DNA of 12,919 bases, taken from positions 1-12,919 of the forward strand of contig CAZKTU010000197.1 of assembly GCA_964555675.1 (NCBI GenBank), given 5' to 3'. Below the pieces are notes generated by a model. That model did not search any database, had not been told where the DNA came from, and saw only the letters and a list, made by a program, of their open reading frames with translations. This document shows, piece after piece, positions 1 through 6,299 of this stretch (position 1 is the first letter of the stretch; each line of letters starts with the position of its first letter). Position numbers and translations under genes: made by a program. Origin of the DNA: CAIWXH01 sp964555675. GTDB taxonomy: Bacteria; Chloroflexota; Chloroflexia; Chloroflexales; Chloroflexaceae.

Positions 1-50
1 GCCCCAGCAATAGTTGCGATTCCTTAACCAAAATTCCCGATGCCAGATAA

Positions 51-79
51 TTGACAAGGCCCTCCCGTGGTGATATGTT
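51..79 (+). promoter_or_regulatory. Sigma-70-type promoter of the operon
   Basis: A perfect -35 box TTGACA (51-56) is followed after 17 nt by TATGTT (74-79), which matches four of six consensus -10 bases. The predicted transcription start, about 86-88, lies inside the first operator, so a bound repressor would block RNA polymerase directly. This stretch is visibly more AT-rich than the rest of the window. It is the only convincing promoter I see, and it would drive the transporter genes and possibly the whole locus. Confidence 0.75.
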
Positions 80-90
80 ATCGATAACCT
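75..90 (+). promoter_or_regulatory. LacI-family operator O1 overlapping the -10 box
   Basis: The core GTTATCGATAAC (77-88) is a perfect 12-bp palindrome with a central CG, the typical architecture of LacI-family operators. It overlaps the promoter -10 and the predicted start site. The 16-bp unit ATGTTATCGATAACCT is repeated almost exactly in the next 16 bp. The likely ligand is the LacI-type regulator encoded at 4053-5075; that assignment is inferred from proximity and operator type. Confidence 0.75.
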
Positions 91-106
91 ATGTTATCGG
101 TAACAG
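91..106 (+). promoter_or_regulatory. LacI-family operator O2, tandem copy
   Basis: TGTTATCGGTAACA (92-105) is a 14-bp palindrome with one mismatched pair and a central CG. It is the second copy of the 16-bp unit starting at 75, with a centre-to-centre spacing of 16 bp (about 1.5 helical turns), which places two repressor dimers on roughly opposite faces. It lies just downstream of the predicted transcription start and could act as a roadblock or stabilise binding at O1. Confidence 0.7.
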
Positions 107-187
107 AAGCCCCGACCTAGCCCGCGCAGCGACATCTCGTCGCTGGGGCGGCCGCCCAACCCTACGCACCGTCGCACGGAGGACCCA

Positions 188-1690
188 ATGAAGGGTGATC
201 TGCTCGTCCAGATGGAAGGCGTCACCAAGCGCTTCCCCGGCGTCCACGCCCTCGACGACTGTCGCTTCGAGCTGCGCTCGGGCGAGGTGCTCGCGCTGGT
301 CGGCGAGAATGGTGCGGGCAAGTCTACCCTCATGAAGATCCTCGCCGGGGTCTATAAAAAGGACGCCGGCCGCATCCTCTATAAGGGTCGCGAGGTCGAT
401 ATCGCCAGCCCCAGGGCCGCCCAGAACCTCGGCATCAGCATCATCCACCAAGAGCTGAACCTGATGCCCGACCTGACCGTGGCCCAGAATATCTTCATCG
501 GCCGCGAGCGGCGCAAGGGCTTCCCCTTCCTGATCGACGAGGCCCGCATCAACGAGCAGACCCGCCAGCTCTTCGAGACGATGCACCTCAAGCTCGACCC
601 GCGCACCAGGGTCTCAGAGCTGGCCGTGGCCCAGCAGCAGATGGTCGAGATCGCCAAGGCTCTCTCGCACAACGCCGAAGTCCTGATCATGGACGAGCCT
701 ACGGCGGCCCTCACCGACTCCGAGATCGACGAGCTCTTCCGCCTCATCCGCCAGCTGCGCGAGCGCGGCGTCGGCATCGTGCATATCTCGCACCGCCTCG
801 AGGAGCTGAAGCAGATCTCGGACCGCGTGACGGTCATGCGCGACGGCCGCTATATCGACACCGTTCAGACCCAGGAGGCCTCGATCGAGCGCATCATCAG
901 CATGATGGTCGGTCGCACGATCTTCGAGTCGGCCCCCGAGATTCCCGCGGCGTACGACCCCGAGGTGCTGCTCGAGGCCCGCGGCCTACGCCGCGGCCGC
1001 GCCATCCGCGATGTCAGCTTCACTCTGCGCCGCGGCGAGATCCTCGGCTTCGCCGGCCTGATGGGCGCCGGCCGCACCGAGGTGGCTCGCGCCGTCTTCG
1101 GGGCCGACCCCCTCGAGGCCGGGCAGATCCTGGTGCGCGGCAAGCCCGTCACCATCCATAGCCCCAAGGACGCCGTCGCCCACGGTATCGGCTATCTCTC
1201 CGAGGATCGCAAGCGCTTCGGCCTGACCCTCGAGATGGACGTCGAGACCAATATCGCCCTGGCCTCGTACGAGAAGTTCCTCGGCCCCCTGGGTGTGGTC
1301 AACGCCCAGAAGACCCGCACCACCGCCGAGGGTCACGTCAAGGGCCTTTCGATCAAGACGCCCGGCATCCAGCAGCGCGTGCGCAACCTCTCGGGCGGCA
1401 ACCAGCAGAAGGTCGTGATCGGCAAGTGGCTCACCGCCGACACCGACATCCTGATCTTCGATGAGCCCACCCGCGGCATCGATGTGGGCGCCAAGAGCGA
1501 GATCTACAAGCTGCTCAACGAGCTGGCCCGCCAGGGTAAGGCGATCATTATGATCTCCTCCGAGCTGCCCGAGGTGCTGCGCCTCAGCCATCGCATCCTG
1601 GTGATGTGCGAGGGCCGCATCACCGGCGAGCTGCCCGGCGGCGCCGCCACCCAGGAGCAGATCATGACCTACGCGACCCAGCGCGCATAG
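188..1690 (+). CDS. Sugar ABC transporter duplicated ATP-binding protein (RbsA type)
   Basis: This 500-residue cytoplasmic ATPase powers sugar import and carries two nucleotide-binding domains, as in RbsA/MglA/XylG. Domain 1 has Walker A GENGAGKS (39-46), Q-loop Gln88, Walker B LIMDEP (166-171) and switch His202; its signature is the degenerate LAVAQQQ (145-151). Domain 2 has the arginine-type Walker A GLMGAGRT (290-297), the intact signature LSGGNQQ (401-407) and Walker B LIFDEP (422-427). Degeneracy at these sites is normal for this family. The start is set by GGAGGA at 178-183. It heads the operon, directly behind the promoter and operators, and is followed by its permease. The exact sugar cannot be read from the ATPase. 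Confidence 0.95.
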   Translation: MKGDLLVQMEGVTKRFPGVHALDDCRFELRSGEVLALVGENGAGKSTLMKILAGVYKKDAGRILYKGREVDIASPRAAQNLGISIIHQELNLMPDLTVAQNIFIGRERRKGFPFLIDEARINEQTRQLFETMHLKLDPRTRVSELAVAQQQMVEIAKALSHNAEVLIMDEPTAALTDSEIDELFRLIRQLRERGVGIVHISHRLEELKQISDRVTVMRDGRYIDTVQTQEASIERIISMMVGRTIFESAPEIPAAYDPEVLLEARGLRRGRAIRDVSFTLRRGEILGFAGLMGAGRTEVARAVFGADPLEAGQILVRGKPVTIHSPKDAVAHGIGYLSEDRKRFGLTLEMDVETNIALASYEKFLGPLGVVNAQKTRTTAEGHVKGLSIKTPGIQQRVRNLSGGNQQKVVIGKWLTADTDILIFDEPTRGIDVGAKSEIYKLLNELARQGKAIIMISSELPEVLRLSHRILVMCEGRITGELPGGAATQEQIMTYATQRA

Positions 1691-1716
1691 GCGCGCGCTG
1701 TATTCCGGAGGAGCCC

Positions 1717-1734
1717 GGGGCCTGGCCCCTCCGC
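1717..1734. repeat. Intergenic GC palindrome, copy 1 of a dispersed element
   Basis: In the 102-bp gap between ATPase and permease genes, GGGGCC and GGCCCC flank a single T, followed by TCCGC. The 18-base segment GGGGCCTGGCCCCTCCGC recurs with one change at 10467-10484, and the preceding GGAGCC (1710-1715) also recurs there after a 2-nt indel. It can fold into a hairpin in the mRNA. No T-run follows, so it does not look like a standard intrinsic terminator. Confidence 0.6.
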
Positions 1735-1792
1735 ACCTCCGCACGTAACCCACTGAGCATTAGTCAATTAGCTGCCCAACGAGGGGAAGACG

Positions 1793-2785
1793 ATGGAAGC
1801 AACTCTGAGCCAGCGTAAGTCACTGTTCCGGTCTGACGCGATGCAGCGTGTGCTGGCGTTCGGCGCCCTGATTGTGATGTTCATCGTCTTCTCGCTCGCC
1901 TCGCCCAACTTCTTCCAGTTCAACAATATCGTCGGCATCCTGCTGGCCACCGCCGTTAATGGCGTGCTGGCCCTCGGGGTGACCTTCGTGATCATCACCG
2001 GCGGGATCGACCTCTCGGTCGGCACGGTCATGACCTTCGCCGCCGTGATCGCCGGCGTGACCGTCGCCAACGCGGGCCTGCCCGTCTTCCTGGGTGTGCT
2101 GGCGGCCCTGGCGGCGGGGGCGATCTGCGGCGCGGGCAACGGCCTGATCATCGCCAAGATGAAGCTGCCGCCCTTCATCGCCACCCTGGGCATGTTCTAT
2201 ATCACCAAGGGCCTGGCTCTGGTCATCTCGGGCCTGAAGCCGATCTACTTCACCGACGCGCCGGCCTACACCAATATCGCCATGGGCTCGGTCCTGGGCG
2301 CGATTATCCCCGGTTTCGCCATCCCCAACGCGGTGCTCATCCTCTTCGGCGCCGCCATCGTGGCCTCGTTCATCCTCAACCAGACTATCCTGGGGCGCTA
2401 TACCTTCGCCCTGGGCAGCAACGAGGAGGCCACGCGCCTCTCGGGTGTGAACGTCGACATCTGGAAGATCGCGGTCTACACCCTCTGCGGCGCCTTCGCC
2501 GGCCTCGCCGGGGTGCTGATCTCCTCGCGCCTCAACTCGGCCCAGCCGGCCCTCGGCGCCGGCTACGAGCTCGACGCCATCGCCGCGGCCGTGATCGGCG
2601 GCACCTCGCTGCGCGGCGGCGAGGGCACGATCATGGGCACGATCATCGGCGCCTTCGTCATCAGCACCCTCACCAACGGCCTGCGCATCCTCTCGGTCCC
2701 CCAGGAGTGGCAGACCGTCATCACGGGCGGGATCGTCATCCTGGCGGTGTACCTGGATATCCTGCGCCGCCGGCAGCGGGTCTAA
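1793..2785 (+). CDS. Sugar ABC transporter permease (RbsC type)
   Basis: This 330-residue inner-membrane protein belongs to the BPD_transp_2 family (RbsC, XylH, AraH). Hydrophobic segments run through most of it, beginning at about 20-37 and including roughly 46-68, 97-120, 166-195, 226-245, 262-270 and 282-320. Family hallmarks are GGIDLSVG (70-77), the ATPase-docking region with GSNEEATRLSGVNV (208-221) and GGTSLRGGEGT (269-279). The start at 1793 follows GAGGGG (1781-1786) at a good distance. There is one permease gene, so the channel is probably a homodimer with the RbsA-type ATPase. The binding-protein gene follows after 133 bp. Confidence 0.95.
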   Translation: MEATLSQRKSLFRSDAMQRVLAFGALIVMFIVFSLASPNFFQFNNIVGILLATAVNGVLALGVTFVIITGGIDLSVGTVMTFAAVIAGVTVANAGLPVFLGVLAALAAGAICGAGNGLIIAKMKLPPFIATLGMFYITKGLALVISGLKPIYFTDAPAYTNIAMGSVLGAIIPGFAIPNAVLILFGAAIVASFILNQTILGRYTFALGSNEEATRLSGVNVDIWKIAVYTLCGAFAGLAGVLISSRLNSAQPALGAGYELDAIAAAVIGGTSLRGGEGTIMGTIIGAFVISTLTNGLRILSVPQEWQTVITGGIVILAVYLDILRRRQRV

Positions 2786-2805
2786 GCTCGTAACCGAGTT
2801 CCGCG

Positions 2806-2828
2806 CTTCGCCGCTACCCGCGGCGGGG
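2806..2828 (+). other. Hairpin between permease and binding-protein genes
   Basis: CGCCGC (2809-2814) and GCGGCG (2820-2825) enclose a TACCC loop; two T-G pairs and one C-G pair extend the stem to nine. The sequence downstream is pyrimidine-rich (TTTCTCTTCTCTTC, 2843-2856) rather than a clean T-run. It could pause transcription or stabilise the downstream mRNA so that the binding protein is made in excess over the membrane parts, but that role is an inference. Confidence 0.4.
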
Positions 2829-2918
2829 CAAGAGCCTGCGGCCTTTCTCTTCTCTTCGGTTGGCCGCCCGATCTGGGCCCAACATACGCGGTCGTCAAAG
2901 TAGACATGGAGGCACACG

Positions 2919-3923
2919 ATGAGGTCCACCCGGTTGTTCTCGTCCATCGCCGGCCTGCTGGCCCTGATGCTGGTCCTCGCCGCCTGTGGCGCTGCCCAGC
3001 CCGCCGCCCAGCCCGCCCAGCCCGCCGCTGATGCCGGCGGCGCTGCGACCGCCAGGCCCTACATCCCGGTCATCTCGAAGGGGTTCCAGCACCAGTTCTG
3101 GCAGGCAGTCAAGGCCGGCTCTGAGAAGGCTGCCACCGATTTCAACGTCGACATCACCTTCGAGGGCCCCGAGAGCGAGTCCCAGGTCGACAAGCAGATT
3201 GAAATGCTCCAGGCGGCCCTCGACAAGAAGCCGGCGGCTATCTGCCTGGCGGCCCTCGACAGCAAGGCCGTGATCCCCCTGCTCGAGCGCGCCAAGGCCG
3301 AGGGCATCCCCGTGATCGGCTTCGACTCGGGCGTCGACAGCGACATCCCCGTCACCACCGCCGCGACCGATAACCTCGCCGCCGCGGGCATGGCCGCCGA
3401 CAAGATGGCCGAGCTGATCGGCGGCTCGGGTGAGGTGGCCGTGATCGTCCACGACCAGACCAGCCGCACCGGCATCGACCGCCGCGACGGCTTCCTCAAC
3501 CAGATGAAGGCGAAGTACCCCAACGTCACCATCGTCGACGTGCAGTACGGCGGCGGTGACCAGCTCAAGTCCACCGACCTGGCCAAGGCGATCATCCAGG
3601 CCCACCCCAATATCAAGGGCTTCTTCGGCGCCAACGAGGGCTCGATCATCGGCGTGCTCAACGCGGTGAAGGAGCTGGGCATGGAGGGCAAGATCACCGT
3701 GATCGGCTACGACTCCGGCCAGCAGCAGATGGACGCGGTCCGCAGCGGCGTCGCCGCCGGCTCGATCACCCAGGACCCGATCGGCATCGGCTACAAGTGC
3801 GTCGAGGCCGCCGTCAAGGCGATCAACGGCGAGACCCTGCCCAAGTCGATCGACACCGGCTTCCACTGGTATGATAAGACCAACATCGACGCGGCCGATA
3901 TCAAGCCGCTGCTCTACCAGTAA
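2919..3923 (+). CDS. Sugar-binding lipoprotein of the ABC transporter (RbsB-like)
   Basis: This 334-residue substrate-binding protein captures the sugar outside the membrane and delivers it to the permease. It starts with a lipoprotein signal: positive Arg2/Arg5, a hydrophobic core, and lipobox LAAC with the lipidated Cys23. An Ala/Gln/Pro linker (about 24-46) tethers the domain to the membrane. The Peripla_BP_4 fold spans about 47-320. Residues aligning by motif with the ribose-binding-protein pocket include the aromatic GFQHQFW (55-61), FDSG with Asp136, Arg183, Asn239, YDSG with Asp265, and Gln285. The relevant loop has Asp114 where ribose binders usually carry Asn, so the ligand may not be ribose. 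GGAGG (2908-2912) lies 6 nt before the start. Ligand unknown; the locus suggests fucose, a related aldose or a polyol. Confidence 0.93.
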   Translation: MRSTRLFSSIAGLLALMLVLAACGAAQPAAQPAQPAADAGGAATARPYIPVISKGFQHQFWQAVKAGSEKAATDFNVDITFEGPESESQVDKQIEMLQAALDKKPAAICLAALDSKAVIPLLERAKAEGIPVIGFDSGVDSDIPVTTAATDNLAAAGMAADKMAELIGGSGEVAVIVHDQTSRTGIDRRDGFLNQMKAKYPNVTIVDVQYGGGDQLKSTDLAKAIIQAHPNIKGFFGANEGSIIGVLNAVKELGMEGKITVIGYDSGQQQMDAVRSGVAAGSITQDPIGIGYKCVEAAVKAINGETLPKSIDTGFHWYDKTNIDAADIKPLLYQ

Positions 3924-3934
3924 GCTCCGTCAAA

Positions 3935-3949
3935 ACCTGTTTGACAGGT
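3935..3949. repeat. Perfect inverted repeat after the binding-protein gene
   Basis: ACCTGT and ACAGGT form six perfect pairs around a TTG loop, 11 bp after the stop codon of the binding-protein gene. It differs from the operators at 75-106 in sequence and in having an odd centre. It may be a small mRNA 3'-end hairpin, or a binding site for another regulator. The contained TTGACA has no partner -10 at the right distance. Confidence 0.5.
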
Positions 3950-3962
3950 GGAGGAAGAACCA

Positions 3963-3986
3963 GCGGGGGGGGTTGAACCCCCCCGC
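3963..3986. terminator. Very stable G-run/C-run hairpin before the regulator gene
   Basis: Nine consecutive pairs join 3963-3971 to 3978-3986 (GC then a seven-base G-run against a C-run), with a six-base loop GTTGAA. Lying 40 bp past the binding-protein stop and 66 bp before the regulator start, it is well placed to attenuate read-through or block 3' exonuclease decay and so lower regulator expression relative to the transporter. No T-run follows, so it is not a canonical intrinsic terminator. Confidence 0.4.
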
Positions 3987-4052
3987 GTCCCTCCCGCCGC
4001 GAGCCTGGCCCCATCCAATCCAATCGCGAGCGGACGGCAGGCAGGGAAAGTT

Positions 4053-5075
4053 ATGAGCACGATCAATGATGTCGCCAGGCTGGCCGGCGTCTCAAGCATG
4101 ACCGTCTCGCGCGTGATCAATAACTCGGGCTATATCAGCCCTCAGACCCGCGTTCGCGTCGAACAGGCCATCGCCGAGCTCGGTTACGTGCCCAATGCCC
4201 TGGCCCGCCAGCTGCGCTCGAAGCGCACCAAGTCCCTCGCCCTGGTCCTCACCGATATCACCAACCCCTTCTTCACCACTATCGCCCGCGGCGTCGAGGA
4301 CGTGGCCGGGGCCAGCGGCTTCAGCGTCATGTTCTGCAATACCGACGAGTCCGAGGCCGACGAGCACGAGTACCTCGAGCTGCTCGTGCAGCGCCAGGTC
4401 GATGGGGTCTTGCTCGTGCCGGCCAGCAGCGATGGCAGGAGCCTCGAGCTGCTGCGCAACCATCGGCTGCCCGCCGTCATCCTCGACCGGCGCCTGCGCA
4501 CCCCCCAGGTCGACGAGGTGCGCTGCGACTCCGAGGCCGGCGCCTACCAGCTCACGCGCTACCTGGCCGACCTCGGGCACCGCCGCATCGCCATGCTGAC
4601 CGGCCGCAAGACGGTCTCGACTTCGTTCGACCGTGTGGCGGGCTACAGCCGGGCCCTCGCCGAGGCCGGCATCGAGCTCGACGCCAGCCTGATCCGCTAT
4701 GCCGAGCTCAACTACGGCGGCTTCAACCAGTCGGACGGCTACCGCATGGCCCAGCAGATCCTGGCCGCCGCGCCCCGCCCCACCGCGATCTTCGCCGCCA
4801 ATAACTTTATCGCTTTCGGCGCCATCCGCGCCCTGCGCGAGGCCGGTCTGCGCGTGCCCGAGGATGTCTCGGTCGTCGCCTTCGACGACCTGCCCAGCGA
4901 GTGGGTCATGGACCCCTTCCTCACCGTCGTCGCCCAGCCCGCCTACGAGATCGGCCGCCGCGCCGCCGTGCTGCTGCTCGACCGCCTCGAGCGCGAGGGG
5001 CCGATCGACCCCCGCGCTGTGGTCCTGCCCGCCGAGCTGCGCATCCGCCGCTCGAGTGGGCCGCCCCCTGCGTAG
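4053..5075 (+). CDS. LacI-family transcriptional regulator of the locus
   Basis: This 340-residue regulator has an N-terminal LacI helix-turn-helix (INDVARLAGVSSMTVSRVIN, 4-23), a hinge helix NALARQLRS (48-56) in which Leu54 corresponds to the leucine that inserts at the central CG of the operator, and a periplasmic-binding-protein-like sensor domain (about 62-330). I chose the start at 4053 because LacI proteins begin within a few residues of the helix-turn-helix and AGGG (4043-4046) is well spaced; an upstream in-frame ATG at 3948 would add 35 residues translated from a hairpin region. The central-CG operators at 75-106 fit this DNA-binding domain, so it probably represses the operon and its own gene until a sugar or sugar phosphate binds. 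The inducer is unknown. Confidence 0.93.
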   Translation: MSTINDVARLAGVSSMTVSRVINNSGYISPQTRVRVEQAIAELGYVPNALARQLRSKRTKSLALVLTDITNPFFTTIARGVEDVAGASGFSVMFCNTDESEADEHEYLELLVQRQVDGVLLVPASSDGRSLELLRNHRLPAVILDRRLRTPQVDEVRCDSEAGAYQLTRYLADLGHRRIAMLTGRKTVSTSFDRVAGYSRALAEAGIELDASLIRYAELNYGGFNQSDGYRMAQQILAAAPRPTAIFAANNFIAFGAIRALREAGLRVPEDVSVVAFDDLPSEWVMDPFLTVVAQPAYEIGRRAAVLLLDRLEREGPIDPRAVVLPAELRIRRSSGPPPA

Positions 5076-5212
5076 GCTGCTCCGTAGGCACGCCTTCTGA
5101 CCTCAGACGGCCGACGCGGGCCGCAGCCTCGGCTCCGCCGTCGCCGGTCGTCGCTCGTCAGAGTCGGGCGCGGGCAGCGTCTTGACCAGCGGCCGCTCAA
5201 GGAGAGACGAGC

Positions 5213-6256
5213 ATGAGCCACGCAACCTACCCCGCCTTCGCTCGCGCCGAGGACGGCGTCGACCCCGGCGCAGTCCCCCAGCGCACCCTCTACACCGGCG
5301 CGCAGATGCCGGCCATCGGCCTCGGCACCTTCGGCTCCGACCACGTGCCCGGCGAGGCCGTCGCCCAGGCCGTCTTCGAGGCCGCCCAGGCCGGCTATCG
5401 CCACTTCGACTGCGCCGCCGTCTACCGCAACGAGCACCTGATCGGCGAGGCCCTCGCCGCCGTGCGCGCCGGCGGTGTGGCCCGCGAAGAGCTCTGGGTC
5501 ACCTCGAAGCTCTGGAACGACCGCCACGACCCCGCCCAGGCCGTCGCCGCCTGCGAGCAGTCCCTGCGCGACCTGCGCCTCGACTACCTCGACCTCTACC
5601 TGATCCACTGGCCCTTCCCCAATACCCACGCCGTCGGCGTCGACGTCCACTCGCGCGACTCGGGCGCGCGGCCCTACGACCACGCGCGCTATATGGCCAC
5701 CTGGCAGGCCCTCGAGGGCCTGGTCGAGCGGGGCCTGGTCCGCCATATCGGCACCTCGAACATGAGCATCGCCAAGCTCGAGCTGCTGCTGCGCGACGCC
5801 CGTATCAGGCCGGCCGCCAACGAGATGGAGCTGCACCCCCACTTCCAGCAGCCCGCGCTCTTCGACTATGTGCGCGCCCAGGGCATGGTCCCGATCGGCT
5901 ACTCGCCAATCGGCTCGCCCGCCCGCCCCGAGCGCGACCGCACCCCCGACGACTCGGTCGACGTCGAGGACCCCGTGATTGTGGCTATCGCCGAGCGCCT
6001 GGGCGTCCACCCCGCCGTCGTCTGTGTGAAGTGGGCCGCCCAGCGCGGCCAGGTGCCCATCCCCTTCTCGAGCCGGCGCGCCAACTTCCTCGCCAACCTG
6101 CGCGCCATCGCCGGCGAGCCCCTTACGGCCGACGAGATGGCCGCCATCGCCGCCATCGACCGCAACTGTCGCCTGATTAAGGGCCAGGTCTTCCTCTGGC
6201 GCCCCGGCCAGAGCTGGGAGGATCTCTGGGACCTCGACGGCGTGATCGCGAGCTAG
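5213..6256 (+). CDS. Aldo/keto reductase
   Basis: This 347-residue cytoplasmic oxidoreductase is an aldo/keto reductase with the full catalytic tetrad: Asp66 in HFDCA, Tyr71 in VYRNE, Lys99 in TSKLW and His132 in LIHWP. The family motifs GLGTFG (36-41) and GTSNMS (near 185) are present, and the C-terminal cofactor region has IPFSSRR in place of the more usual IPKS. Such enzymes reduce aldehydes or aldoses, mostly with NADPH. In this locus two roles make sense: reducing an aldose to its alditol for the kinase and GatD-like dehydrogenase that follow, or reducing lactaldehyde made from a 6-deoxy sugar. AAGGAG (5199-5204) sits 8 nt before the start. The 137-bp gap upstream shows no clear promoter. 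Confidence 0.9.
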   Translation: MSHATYPAFARAEDGVDPGAVPQRTLYTGAQMPAIGLGTFGSDHVPGEAVAQAVFEAAQAGYRHFDCAAVYRNEHLIGEALAAVRAGGVAREELWVTSKLWNDRHDPAQAVAACEQSLRDLRLDYLDLYLIHWPFPNTHAVGVDVHSRDSGARPYDHARYMATWQALEGLVERGLVRHIGTSNMSIAKLELLLRDARIRPAANEMELHPHFQQPALFDYVRAQGMVPIGYSPIGSPARPERDRTPDDSVDVEDPVIVAIAERLGVHPAVVCVKWAAQRGQVPIPFSSRRANFLANLRAIAGEPLTADEMAAIAAIDRNCRLIKGQVFLWRPGQSWEDLWDLDGVIAS

Positions 6257-6286
6257 CCGCGCAGTCTCTCACTCGCATACCCATCC

Positions 6287-6299
6287 AGGCGGAACGCCT
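6287..6299 (+). promoter_or_regulatory. Inverted repeat over the kinase ribosome-binding site
   Basis: AGGCG-GAA-CGCCT is a perfect five-pair inverted repeat that ends immediately before the kinase ATG at 6300. The only purine-rich stretch available as a Shine-Dalgarno sequence (AGGCGGAA) lies within it. Folding would hide the ribosome-binding site, so translation may be weak or coupled to that of the reductase ending 43 bp upstream. Confidence 0.4.

Noticed and set aside
146..157. GGGCGGCCGCCC palindrome in the leader as an operator
   Set aside because: It is a 12-bp GC-only palindrome in GC-rich DNA, unlike the AT-containing operators upstream; chance is a sufficient explanation, although a minor leader hairpin is possible.
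340..1090. Degenerate signature in ATPase domain 1 and Arg in the domain 2 Walker A as a sign of a damaged gene
   Set aside because: These asymmetries are usual in RbsA/MglA-type duplicated sugar ATPases, and the other motifs are intact.
3941..3946. TTGACA as the -35 of a separate regulator promoter
   Set aside because: At 16-18 nt downstream the sequence is a G-run with no -10-like element.
3948..4052. N-terminal extension of the LacI regulator
   Set aside because: It would add 35 non-family residues encoded over the strong G/C hairpin; ATG 4053 has its own ribosome-binding site and fits the usual LacI start.
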